This document shows positions 15,866-23,254 of a stretch of DNA of 37,528 bases, in pieces. Under the pieces are notes generated by a model that saw only the letters and a list, made by a program, of their open reading frames with translations, searched no databases and was not told the origin of the DNA. This DNA is from Streptomyces sp. H27-H1 (GTDB lineage Bacteria > Actinomycetota > Actinomycetes > Streptomycetales > Streptomycetaceae): the NCBI RefSeq assembly GCF_026627445.1, contig NZ_JAPNLJ010000062.1, positions 1 to 37,528 of the forward strand, written 5' to 3'. Position 1 is the first letter of the stretch, and every line of letters starts with the position of its first letter. Position numbers and translations under genes: made by a program.

Positions 15866-16166
15866 CCTGAGCCGGCGACCTCGAAAACCCTCGTGGTGCT
15901 GGTCATCGCGATCCTCCAGGAGCTGCGCGGACGGCGGCGGGCCGCATCGTACGGGCTGGAGCCGCTGCCGGCCGGGCCGTTTCTGGTGAAGCTCGGCGCG
16001 ATCACCGTGGCCGTGGTGGCCTTCACTCTGCTGCTGGCCAGCTATCACGGGGTGCCGATCGCGCTGCTGATCCTCCGCGTCCTGCTGGTCGGCTTCGACT
16101 ACGTGATGCGCAACTCGATCCCGGGCCGGCGCACCTACGCCATCGGCGGGAACGAGGCGGCGGCGG
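15866..16166 (+). pseudogene. Internal fragment of a XylH-type sugar ABC permease
   Basis: About 95 residues read as the middle of a xylose-type (CUT2) permease: TLVVLVIAILQELRGRRR, the YGLEPLPAGPFLVKLG segment, hydrophobic helices ending VAFTLLLASYHGVPIALLIL, and the loop RRTYAIGGNEAAA, which matches the family's GRHVYAIGGNPEAARLSGI. An intact protein would be about 400 aa; both ends are missing, and the frame continues after the GGN motif into unrelated sequence. No start codon with a ribosome site fits. It is divergent from GH3 and preceded by a promoter and operator, so a XylFGH-like importer probably once stood here. Confidence 0.8.
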
Positions 16167-16208
16167 CCCGGAGGCCGACCCTGCCCCTCCTCGGCTCGGC
16201 GCCGCCGC

Positions 16209-16255
16209 CCGCAGGAGGAGGGGCGAGTCGCCTACCGGGAGCCCTCCTCCTGCGG
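16209..16255. terminator. Long hairpin spanning the end of the 115-aa gene
   Basis: A perfect 14-bp stem (16209-16222 with 16242-16255) closes a 19-nt loop that contains the TAG stop of the minus-strand gene at 16232. The arms are purine-rich on one side (CGCAGGAGGAGGG). It separates the permease remnant from the minus-strand pair and could terminate transcription from both sides. Confidence 0.6.
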
Positions 16256-16579
16256 CTCCGCTCGCGCGTCGACGATCCGCTCGAAGAAGAACTCGTGCTT
16301 GAGGAAGGAGACGTCGTACTCATGACCCGGGTACGGCGGGATCAGCTGAGCGGCCTGGATCAGCCGCCAGCCCGCCCGGAGCGCCGCCACCCCCGACTCG
16401 TACGGCGGCTCGTCGCCGTCGCCCGTGGTCGGCGACGTGCGGCCCGTACCGTCGTACAGCGACCAGCCCACGACATGGGCGTCCAGCGCCGAGGTGGCCA
16501 AGTACAGGACCAGCACCTGCTGCCGCAGCACCGGCGCGGCGCCTTGCGCCCGCTCGGGGAGGATCGCTCCGGTCGTCAT
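16232..16579 (-). CDS. Conserved hypothetical protein, 115 aa
   Basis: I do not recognise a named family. The protein is soluble, with no signal peptide or membrane segment. Its distinctive stretches are ATSALDAHVVGWSLYDG, PPYESGVAALRAGWRLIQAA and PPYPGHEYDVSFLKHEFFFE, the last rich in aromatic and His/Glu residues that could form a binding surface. The start ATG at 16579 overlaps the stop of the dioxygenase gene as ATGA, so the two are translationally coupled and the product probably works with or on the same substrate as that enzyme. The last codons lie in a terminator-like stem. Reality as a gene is well supported by the coupling and codon usage; function is open. Confidence 0.8.
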   Translation of the reverse strand: MTTGAILPERAQGAAPVLRQQVLVLYLATSALDAHVVGWSLYDGTGRTSPTTGDGDEPPYESGVAALRAGWRLIQAAQLIPPYPGHEYDVSFLKHEFFFERIVDARAEPQEEGSR

Positions 16580-17400
16580 GCCTGTGCCTCCGCGGGGCGG
16601 TTGGAGACCCTGGTCACCCAGTGGTCGAGGTCGAAGTCCTCGTCGCCGGTCAGCACCCGCCACAGCAGGATGCGGTTGTACCGCTCCAGTCGGCCGGTCG
16701 CCCCCTCGTACCACGGGAACATCGTGTCCAGCTCCGCCGCCACCTGTGGGTCTTCGAGGTCCGAGGTGTTCCACAGGCGCTGTTGACGCACTCTGGGATT
16801 GAAGCGGATCTTGAACATGTAGCGCATCGCGTCGCTGTCGTTGCGCCGGCCCCCGTGCCAGAGACCGTGGTGCAGAAACACCACCGTCCCGGCCGGGCAG
16901 ACCAATCGGTCCTGGCCGCGCAGGTTCTGGTAGCGGCCGGTGTCGGACTCGTTGATCCGCCGGAGGTGGCTGCCCGGCACGGTGAGCGTTCCGCCCATCT
17001 CCAGCGTCACCGCCTGCGGAAAGTACATCAACTGCACGTCGAAGGCGTCCGGCCGGACGTCGATGATGGCGTCCCCGTGCAGCGGCTGCGCTTCGCCGCC
17101 GTGAGGCTCCCGGGTGTGCACGAAGTGATGGTCCACCCACGGCTCCGGGCCCACGAGGCTGTGCAGGGCCCCTGCCACCTGCGGAAGCTCCAGCAGCCGA
17201 CGGACGAAGGATCCCTCCGCATAGGCCTCGGACAGCGGCGTCCCGTACCGCACCGGCGGCACACCCTCGGCCAGTACCGCCAAGCCCTCGGTGTTCATTT
17301 CGGCGGGGACCGCCGCGTCCAGTCGCAGCGACCCGCGCGCCACGAACCGTGCCATCCGCACGGAGTCGAGTAGTTCTTGTCTCTTCTTCACGTCGTTCAC
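16576..17400 (-). CDS. Phytanoyl-CoA dioxygenase (PhyH) family protein
   Basis: Fe(II)/2-oxoglutarate-dependent oxygenase of the PhyH superfamily, 274 aa, cytoplasmic. The metal triad is visible: His108 and Asp110 in QPLHGDAIID, and a distal His in FLHHGLWHGGRRN, most likely His182, with Arg185/186 placed to bind 2-oxoglutarate. The surrounding pattern MGGTLTVPGSH is typical of the family. The start is GTG at 17400, with another GTG three codons in; neither has a strong Shine-Dalgarno. It is divergent from an AraC regulator and coupled to a 115-aa protein downstream. Members next to AraC regulators and sugar genes are common in actinomycetes, but their substrates are mostly unknown; phytanoyl-CoA is unlikely here. 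Confidence 0.88.
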   Translation of the reverse strand: MNDVKKRQELLDSVRMARFVARGSLRLDAAVPAEMNTEGLAVLAEGVPPVRYGTPLSEAYAEGSFVRRLLELPQVAGALHSLVGPEPWVDHHFVHTREPHGGEAQPLHGDAIIDVRPDAFDVQLMYFPQAVTLEMGGTLTVPGSHLRRINESDTGRYQNLRGQDRLVCPAGTVVFLHHGLWHGGRRNDSDAMRYMFKIRFNPRVRQQRLWNTSDLEDPQVAAELDTMFPWYEGATGRLERYNRILLWRVLTGDEDFDLDHWVTRVSNRPAEAQA

Positions 17401-17537
17401 GCTAGGCCCGCCGGCCGCGCGTCGCGTGGGCCACGTTCACCCTCCAGTGGTCGATTCTCACCACGGTGCCCGGCACGCGGGCTCGAGGGTCGCGACCCCG
17501 AAGCGGGCTTGCGGGCACAGTGGTAGAACAGGTGACC
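17401..17537. promoter_or_regulatory. Divergent intergenic region, PhyH / AraC
   Basis: This 137-nt gap must hold both promoters and probably the AraC binding sites. I see no clear long palindrome or consensus -10/-35 pair in it. Confidence 0.4.
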
Positions 17538-18338
17538 ATGCACACGGCCCTCGCCCACCTTGACGAGCCGCCGGCTCTCGCCGCCGTCGGCATCGGCGTG
17601 CACGGGCCGGCCGGACAGGTGGACGTGTTCTCACTGCCGGACCTCTGGCAGCTCCATCTGTACGACTACGAGGCCGATTTGACGGTGAATGGCACTCCGT
17701 ATGCGATCCGCCCCGGCCGGGTCAGCCTCGTTCCGCCCGGAGCCGAGGTCCGCTATCACTACCGCGGCCGCTCCCCCCACCTCTACGCACACCTCCGCCT
17801 GGGCTCAGGCGGAATCCCCCGCCGGGTTCCGGTGGTCCAGGACGCCGGCCCCGATCTCGCCCTGCTCACCGCCCAGTTCCAGCAGGCGCTGGCCGCCTGG
17901 CCGAACACCCCGGCACGGGCCGCTGCCGAGGTGTGGGCCGCTCTGTGGCGGGTCGCCCAGCTCGCCCCTCCACGGGAGCGGAACGCACGGGCCGTTCATC
18001 CGGCGGTCGCAGCCGCCGTGGCCCTCATCGAGGCACGGCTGGGGCAGCCGCTGAGGGTGCCGGACATCGCGGCGGCGGTCGGCGTCTCCCACAACCACCT
18101 GACGCGGCTCTTCCACACCGCGACGGGGGAGACGGTCGTCGGCTACATCCGCGCCCGGCGCATGGAACGGGCGCGCCACTTCCTGCAGGCCACCACGCTC
18201 TCCGTCCCCGCCGTCGCCGCGACGGTCGGCATTCCCGACCTGCAGGCGTTCAACAAGGCCTGCCGCCGCGCACTCGGAGCCTCTCCGCGCGGCATCCGCG
18301 GCACCCAGCCCCCTTCGCCGCACTCCCCCGCCCCATGA
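17538..18338 (+). CDS. AraC family transcriptional regulator
   Basis: DNA-binding activator or repressor, 266 aa. The N-terminal half (about 10-110) is a cupin-like ligand domain (YDYEADLTVNGTPYAIRPGR and SLVPPGAEVRYHYRGRSPH). The C-terminal 100 residues carry the two helix-turn-helix motifs of AraC proteins: IAAAVGVSHNHLTRLFHTATGE and VAATVGIPDLQAFNKACRRA. The second deviates from the usual GFxDxxYFxRxFKK pattern (IPDLQAFNKACRR). ATG at 17538 is chosen; a GTG two codons earlier is equally possible. It is divergent from the PhyH gene, which is its likely target. Confidence 0.9.
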   Translation: MHTALAHLDEPPALAAVGIGVHGPAGQVDVFSLPDLWQLHLYDYEADLTVNGTPYAIRPGRVSLVPPGAEVRYHYRGRSPHLYAHLRLGSGGIPRRVPVVQDAGPDLALLTAQFQQALAAWPNTPARAAAEVWAALWRVAQLAPPRERNARAVHPAVAAAVALIEARLGQPLRVPDIAAAVGVSHNHLTRLFHTATGETVVGYIRARRMERARHFLQATTLSVPAVAATVGIPDLQAFNKACRRALGASPRGIRGTQPPSPHSPAP

Positions 18339-18348
18339 GCGGACCCTT

Positions 18349-18390
18349 CGGCAATCTTTTCGCATCCTGCGGCAACCCATTCGCATCCGG
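18349..18390. repeat. Imperfect 21-nt tandem repeat upstream of the expansin
   Basis: Two adjacent 21-nt units (18349-18369 and 18370-18390), each starting CGGCAA and containing TTCGCATCC, agree at 17 of 21 positions. They lie in the 99-nt gap before the expansin start, where a regulatory role is possible. Confidence 0.6.
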
Positions 18391-18437
18391 CGGCGACCAA
18401 GGAGTGCACCTCGACCCGAATCTTCGAACGGACGGAC

Positions 18438-19412
18438 ATGCAGACTGCACGGCAGGCCGCGCGGCAGCGCAGGCACAGACACAGGCTGATGGTGGGAACG
18501 ACGGTGGCGCTGACCACCGCGGGCGTTCTCGTCTGCCTGGTGACGGCCATGCTCCTCGACCCCAAGGCCGAGGCCGGGGCCGGCGTGGCCGCACCACCCG
18601 CCGCCACCCGGGCGGGAGTCGCGCCCGCGGCCCCGACGAGCCCCGCGCCCCCGGCGTCCGGCTCACCCGCCGCGGAGACCCCGGCCTCCGCGACCGCCAC
18701 CGCCACCGCCACGGCCACCGCCGCCGGCACGACCAGCGCGGCGCCGCAGCCTTCGGCGAAGGCAACCCCGCCGGCGGCGTCCAACCCGGCACGGTCGTCG
18801 GGACGCATCCAGCCCGGGACCACCTACAAGGGCGTCGCCACCGCCTACGCCGCCGCCGACGGCAACGGCGCCTGTCTGTTCGGCCCGAGCGACGACCTCA
18901 TGATCGCGGCGATGAACACCACCGACTACGAGTCGTCCAGGGCGTGCGGCGCGTACGTGCGCGTACGTGCCGCGAACGGCGCCTCGATCACCGTCCGGAT
19001 CACCAACGAATGCCCGCTGCCCTGCGCACCCGGACAACTGGACCTCAGCGAACAGGCCTTCGCGAAACTGGCCGCTCTCAAGACCGGCCGTCTCCCGATC
19101 ACCTGGACCCTGCTGAGCCCCCGCACGTCCGACACCCTCTCCCTCCGGTACAAGACCGGGTCCAGCCCCCACTGGTGCGGCATCCAGGTGATCGACCACC
19201 GGAATCCGGTCGCACGACTGGAGGTACGCACCGGGAAGGGCTGGCAGAGACTGCCCCGTACCGACTACAACTACTTCCTCTCCGTCGACGGCAGCGGATG
19301 CGGCGGCGCGATAAGGATCACCGACATCTACGGAGAGCAGCTGACGGTCGACGGGACCGCACTGCTGCCGAACGTCGCGCAACCGACCCGCGTCCAGTTC
19401 GCCGTGCACTGA
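18438..19412 (+). CDS. Bacterial expansin (EXLX1-like), secreted or membrane-tethered
   Basis: Non-hydrolytic protein that loosens cellulose/xyloglucan or peptidoglycan networks, 324 aa. A basic N-terminus and hydrophobic segment (18-40) act as signal or anchor, followed by a Thr/Ala/Pro-rich linker (41-120) and the two expansin domains: a double-psi beta-barrel D1 (about 127-225) and a CBM63-like D2 (about 228-324). D2 matches Bacillus subtilis EXLX1 well: GSSPHWCGIQVIDHRNPV, GKGWQRLPRTDYNYF, IRITDIYGEQL. In D1 the essential Asp of QLDLSEQAF is kept (Asp202), while EXLX1 TDLYP is TNECP here with extra Cys. In D2 one of the paired surface Trp is His. ATG follows GGACGGAC. It sits upstream of an ECF sigma gene. 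Confidence 0.9.
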   Translation: MQTARQAARQRRHRHRLMVGTTVALTTAGVLVCLVTAMLLDPKAEAGAGVAAPPAATRAGVAPAAPTSPAPPASGSPAAETPASATATATATATAAGTTSAAPQPSAKATPPAASNPARSSGRIQPGTTYKGVATAYAAADGNGACLFGPSDDLMIAAMNTTDYESSRACGAYVRVRAANGASITVRITNECPLPCAPGQLDLSEQAFAKLAALKTGRLPITWTLLSPRTSDTLSLRYKTGSSPHWCGIQVIDHRNPVARLEVRTGKGWQRLPRTDYNYFLSVDGSGCGGAIRITDIYGEQLTVDGTALLPNVAQPTRVQFAVH

Positions 19413-19536
19413 AACCGGACGCCGCGGGGTAGCGGAGCCGGCGTACGCCGCATCGGAGCGCCCCTGCTGACCGGGCACTGGTACGCTGCCGCCCGGATGT
19501 TAGCGCACACATTTGCGAAGGGGACGACCAACGGAC

Positions 19537-20070
19537 ATGGTCCTCGATGACGCGTCCGCGGAGTTCCACGACTTCTTCGAACGCCACTACGCGGAACTCG
19601 CCCGGTTCGCCCATCTCCTGACGGGCGAGGCGGACGGCGCCGACGATCTGGCCGCGGACGCCCTGATCGCACTGTGGCAGCGCTGGGACCGGCTGCGCCA
19701 GGCCGAGTACCCGCTCGCCTACGCCCGTGGCGTGGTCGCCAACCTGGCGCGGTCACGGATCCGCAGCGCGGTTCGCGAGCGCCGCCGGATCGCCCTGTTC
19801 TGGTCCCGCGGTGTGGAGCCGCTGGACGGTCCGGACGTGGCCGCCGTGGTGGACGTGCGGACGGCTCTCGCCCGGTTGCCGTTCCGGAAGCGGACGTGCG
19901 TGGTCCTGCGGCACGCCTTCGACCTGTCGGAGAAGGACACCGCTCTGGCGCTCGGAATATCGGTCGGTACGGTGAAGAGCCAGACCTCGAAGGGGATGGC
20001 AGAGCTGGCACGGATGCTGGGCAGCACAGGATCAGCCGGGGAACTGTTGGCGGGGAGGAGGAGTCGTTGA
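19537..20070 (+). CDS. ECF sigma factor, SigE-like group (actinobacterial)
   Basis: RNA polymerase sigma factor, 177 aa, with only regions 2 and 4. Region 2 lies at about 8-75 (FFERHYAELARFAHLLTGE, then ADDLAADALIALWQRW). Region 4 lies at about 110-160 with helix-turn-helix FDLSEKDTALALGISVGTVK followed by SQTSKGMAELARML. The start ATG at 19537 has a GAAGGGGACG site slightly far upstream; an upstream TTG at 19513 is less likely. Its stop overlaps the next start as TTGA, and a strong GGAGGAGG for the next gene lies inside its end, so the two are co-translated. It would direct a regulon in response to a signal sensed by the partner protein. Confidence 0.92.
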   Translation: MVLDDASAEFHDFFERHYAELARFAHLLTGEADGADDLAADALIALWQRWDRLRQAEYPLAYARGVVANLARSRIRSAVRERRRIALFWSRGVEPLDGPDVAAVVDVRTALARLPFRKRTCVVLRHAFDLSEKDTALALGISVGTVKSQTSKGMAELARMLGSTGSAGELLAGRRSR

Positions 20071-20876
20071 ACGAGGAACTCACCGGGCGGCTGCGCGCGG
20101 CCGCCGAGGCCCACCAGCCCGACCGTGCCCGGATCCTGGCACGCGTGGAACGCGGCATGTCCGGCGCCCCCGCCCGCCACCGCGAGCGGTCCGGCGCGAG
20201 GCCCTGGCCCAGGATCGCTCTCGCCTCCCTCACCGCGGTCGGCACTCTGGCCGTCGGTGGTTTCGCCGTCGCCGCCATCGTCCAGTCCCCGCCGGCCCGC
20301 CCGGAGGCCTCGGCCACCCCCGCCGCGCCATCCACGCCGTCCGGGAAGCCCCGACCGACACCGTCGACACCATCGGCGCCCGCCACCGGCCGCCCGACCA
20401 CACCGGACCGTTCGTCCCCGACGGGGCCCAGCCCTTCGGCGTCAAGTCCCGCGGGCTCGACCCCGCCCGGCAGCGCGCACGTCCAGGACGGGCCCCTGTC
20501 GTCGTCCGGCGCCTTGGGCGCGAACAGCAACACCTTCTGGGCGCAGAGCAACATCACCCTCAAGTCCACCCAGCCGCTCACCGCACTCACCGTGGAACTG
20601 CGCATCAGGCAGACCGGCGCAGTGCGGAGCACCGGCAACTGGCGGACGATGCCCGCCGAGGATTTCACCGTCACCGTGCAGAACGAGGACGGAGCGGTGG
20701 TCTACCGCTGGATCCTCAAGCCGGGCCGCACGGTACCGGCCGGACAGCACGTCTTCGCCGGCCAGTACAACCACGCCACCGGCGCACGCGAAGCCGAGCA
20801 CGACGGCTACCACGTCGACGCCAACGGCCCCAACGGCCCCCTCTCGGTCTGGGGCGGATTCACCCCGGCACGATGA
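20067..20876 (+). CDS. Single-pass membrane protein with extracytoplasmic domain, sigma-factor partner
   Basis: 269-aa protein begun at TTG 20067, which overlaps the sigma stop and follows GGGGAGGAGGAG. A short cytoplasmic N-terminus (1-45, LRAAAEAHQPDRARILARVE) precedes one membrane helix (about 50-72), then a Pro/Ser/Thr linker (about 75-130), then a compact outside domain of about 135 residues rich in Trp, Tyr and Thr (NTFWAQSNITLKSTQPLTAL, STGNWRTMPAEDFTV, AGQYNHATGAR). The layout is that of an anti-sigma factor or sensor, but the zinc HxxxCxxC motif of ZAS anti-sigmas is absent. The beta-rich outside part could bind a wall polysaccharide; this is inference. Function unproven. Confidence 0.82.
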   Translation: MNEELTGRLRAAAEAHQPDRARILARVERGMSGAPARHRERSGARPWPRIALASLTAVGTLAVGGFAVAAIVQSPPARPEASATPAAPSTPSGKPRPTPSTPSAPATGRPTTPDRSSPTGPSPSASSPAGSTPPGSAHVQDGPLSSSGALGANSNTFWAQSNITLKSTQPLTALTVELRIRQTGAVRSTGNWRTMPAEDFTVTVQNEDGAVVYRWILKPGRTVPAGQHVFAGQYNHATGAREAEHDGYHVDANGPNGPLSVWGGFTPAR

Positions 20877-20919
20877 GGCCGTGCCGCTTAGCGCGGAATA
20901 CGACGGTGTGCGCCCCCTC

Positions 20920-21152
20920 GGCCAACAGGTAGGCGCAGCTGGTCGCGGGCGTCGTCGACGGCCGCCCTATTGGCCAGTCGCGGACGATGACATCGCGGTC
21001 GGTGAGCATGCCCTTCAGCTGGCCGTCGACGTCGACGACGAGAACGTCACCGATGTCCGCGTCGCGGATGGGACGGGCTGCCCCGACAGCGAAGTCAGCG
21101 TGCCGACGGTGACAGGGTGTCCGGTCATGAAGTCCTGGGACTGCTGCGTCAT
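20920..21152 (-). pseudogene. CBS-domain protein remnant, frameshifted and truncated
   Basis: From ATG 21152 the minus strand reads MTQQSQDFMTGHPVTVGT, the standard start of small actinomycete CBS-pair proteins. Near 21081-21095 the frame is lost, and a different frame continues with AARPIRDADIGDVLVVD and GMLTDRDVIVR, the heart of a CBS motif. After about 20920 the similarity stops, so the second CBS domain (about 70 residues) is missing. An intact relative would be about 135-140 aa. It is a decayed gene convergent with the membrane-protein gene. Confidence 0.8.
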
Positions 21153-21417
21153 GGCAGCCTCCGCTTCTGGCGCCAGATGATCCCTCCACCGGAGCAGCTA
21201 CCCGGTCGCAGCAGCGGCACGCGCAGACCGGCCGCTCGGATACTTCGCCCCCCCTTCCTGGCAGGCCTGCTTGATCGGACTCACGTGGAGAGTCGTGCTG
21301 AGACGCCTGCCGCACCCTCCGCCACCGGGAACCGAGCGCCGTCTGCTCGACGAGATCTCCGCACTCACCTGCGGTCGGGAGGAACGTCACGGAGTCCAAC
21401 GCCAGCGAACCTGAGTT
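21153..21417. other. Non-coding stretch before the repeat
   Basis: I see no gene here. Third-position GC bias is not sustained in any frame and no known domain is readable. It leads into the dispersed repeat at 21418. Confidence 0.5.
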
Positions 21418-21441
21418 CTCGTCAGCAGAGTCAGCAAAGGG
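21418..21441 (+). repeat. Dispersed direct repeat, copy 1
   Basis: A 24-nt sequence beginning CTCGTCAGCAGAGTCAG is identical to 27858-27881. The 30 nt before it agree with the 30 nt before copy 2 at 20 positions, and a frame through both reads PxPA-L-RQQSQQR, so the element is longer than the exact core, at least about 54 nt. Both copies lie in gene-poor DNA 6.4 kb apart in the same orientation. Confidence 0.9.
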
Positions 21442-21445
21442 GCAA

Positions 21446-21778
21446 GTGCCGGCACTCCCTTACACGCGCTTCGACGAGCGTGCCAAAGACACTCTCACCG
21501 CCTGGGAAGCCGCGGTCATCGCCACTTATCAGGTCGCTTTCAACCCCACCGCTGGCACTGCCGCCCTGCTCGTACCTCACCTCATCGCAGAACAACTGAC
21601 TACGACGGCTTCGTCCACGATGCCAGTCAAGCCCCTGGGCACACATGGCAATGCTGCCACCGCCGAACACCTGCTGGCGCAATGGCTCCCTGGCCACGTA
21701 CCGGAGCAAGCCCCTTCACCTACACCCCCCCCCAGCCACCCAAATGGCTATGTCCGGACCCGGCTATCGCGGCGCTAG
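21446..21778 (+). CDS. Hypothetical protein, 110 aa, doubtful
   Basis: Open frame from GTG 21446, just after the dispersed repeat. The first 55 residues look protein-like, with balanced composition (LPYTRFDERAKDTLTAWEAA, VAFNPTAGTAALLVPHLIAE). The second half degenerates into Pro-rich sequence containing a nine-C homopolymer (21725-21733). The AAAGGGG before the start is too close to be a normal ribosome site. Third-position GC is lower than in neighbours. It may be a fragment of a larger mobile-element or accessory gene. No family recognised. Confidence 0.3.
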   Translation: MPALPYTRFDERAKDTLTAWEAAVIATYQVAFNPTAGTAALLVPHLIAEQLTTTASSTMPVKPLGTHGNAATAEHLLAQWLPGHVPEQAPSPTPPPSHPNGYVRTRLSRR

Positions 21779-21817
21779 AACCGACAACACACGGACACCA
21801 CTGCCCGGCAGAACAGG

Positions 21818-21855
21818 GCGGCGAATCCCGATGACCGGAATCAGGGATTCGCCGC
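21818..21855. terminator. 12-bp hairpin between the hypothetical gene and the MFS gene
   Basis: A perfect 12-bp stem, GCGGCGAATCCC (21818-21829) with GGGATTCGCCGC (21844-21855), has a 14-nt loop. It lies between convergent frames, 110 nt beyond the MFS stop. Two CACGTG palindromes follow at 21855-21860 and 21865-21870. There is no T-run. Likely a terminator, though a recombination or protein site is possible. Confidence 0.5.
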
Positions 21856-21964
21856 ACGTGCTTCCACGTGTTCCGTCGTCAGAAACAGATCCAGCGAGAA
21901 CAGACGGAAGATAACCACAGGTCAGAGCCTTGCAGGCCCGACTTCGTGGCATGCGTGATGTGCG

Positions 21965-23248
21965 TTATGGGCGCTGCGTGCGCGGACGTGACGCTGGTTT
22001 GCTGCTCGGAGCCGACCTGGACTGCGGCCGGGTGCGGCTTTCTCTTGACGCCGTCAGGGCGAGACATGCGGCCACGACGGAGAGTGTGGCGAGGGCCGCC
22101 AAGAGGTGGGGGTATCCGCCGAGTGGGGCGGCGAGGGCTGCACTTGCCCAGGGGGCCAGGGCTGCCGCGATGTGGGCCGGTGCGCCGAGGAGTCCGGAGA
22201 GGCGGCCGTAGTGAGTGGTGCCCCAGCGGTCGGTGACTGCGGTGGCCTGGAGGAGGGTGAGGTTGCCTCGGACGACTCCGGCGAGGACCGCAAGGACGAC
22301 CAGCAGGAGCATGGGACCGGGGATGAGGGCCGGCGTTGCCGTGGTCGCGCCGCCGAGGGTGATGAGGGTGATGAGGGTGACCGTACGGGTCGTGACGGGC
22401 GTGCGGGCTGACAGACCTGTGTAGAGGGTGCGGCCGAGGGTCTGGCCGGCGCCGCCGAGTCCGAGGGCCCAGGCGGCGGTTGTCGCGTTCGCGCCTCGTT
22501 CGCTGAGGAGCGGGATGAGGCCCATGACGACGGCGTACATGGCGAAGCCGGAGAGGGTGAATCCGCGGCCAGGAGAAGGAAGGGGCGGCTGCGGGTGACC
22601 GGGATGCGGTCGATGACGGGTGGCGCTGCTGGTGCGGGCGACCAGGGGGCGCGTAGGGCCAGGGCGTGCGCGGGGATGGTGATAGCGGCCAGGATTACGG
22701 CGAGGATCGCGTACGTGGTGCGCCAGCTCAGGTGCTCGGCGAGCACCGCGGTCAGGGGGGGCGAAGACGGTGGAGGCGAGCCCTCCCGCGAGGGTGACGC
22801 TGGTCAGGGCCCGGACACGGCCGGGCCCCCACCAGCGGGTGAGTGCGGCGAAGGCGGGCGGGTAGAAGGTGGCTGCCATGATCACTCCGGCAAGCATCCA
22901 GCCCACCGTGAAGACGGCCAGGTTGGGTGCGGAGGCGATGACGAGGAGGGCGAGGGTGCCGAGTACGGACCCGGCGGTCATCACGGCGCGCGGCCCTCGG
23001 CGGTCGAGGATCCGGCCGATCGGGATGCCCGCCACGGCGGAGACAAGGAGCGCGAGGGAGAAGGCTGCCGTTGCGCCGTTGACGGACCAGCTGGTGGCAG
23101 CCGTCAGCCGCGGGAGCAGGACGGGGAAGGCGTAGTAGACGATTCCCCAGCTGGTGATCTGCGTGGCGCAGAGCGCGGGCAGCACGGCGCGGGGCAGCGA
23201 CCGGTCCCCCGTTCCGGCCGCGGCGCCGCTGCTTTGAAGGTGGGTCAC
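21965..23248 (-). pseudogene. MFS transporter gene with two compensating frameshifts
   Basis: About 427 codons from GTG 23248. The first part (LCATQITSWGIVYYAFPVLL to GGLASTVFAP) and last part (GFTLSGFAMYAVVMGLIPLL to the end) share one frame and form a 12-helix major-facilitator protein. Between about 22755 and 22565 that frame gives a hydrophilic Arg/Pro/His stretch, while the neighbouring frame gives the expected LTAVLAEHLSWRTTYAI and FLLLAADSP. One extra base in the G7 run at 22755-22761 and one missing base near 22562-22566 explain it exactly. It begins 7 nt after the flavoprotein stop. It is either a dead gene or two sequencing errors. MFS proteins of this type next to such flavoproteins occur in arsenic-resistance clusters. 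Confidence 0.85.
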
Positions 23249-23254
23249 CGTGGG

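Noticed and set aside
15893..16786. Whole 297-codon frame as an intact permease gene
   Set aside because: Only the first 90 or so residues resemble a permease; the remainder is antisense to the 115-aa and PhyH genes.
18685..18730. ACC/GCC microsatellite-like run in the expansin gene, considered as a repeat array
   Set aside because: It encodes the Ala/Thr linker in frame and is ordinary for secreted actinomycete proteins.
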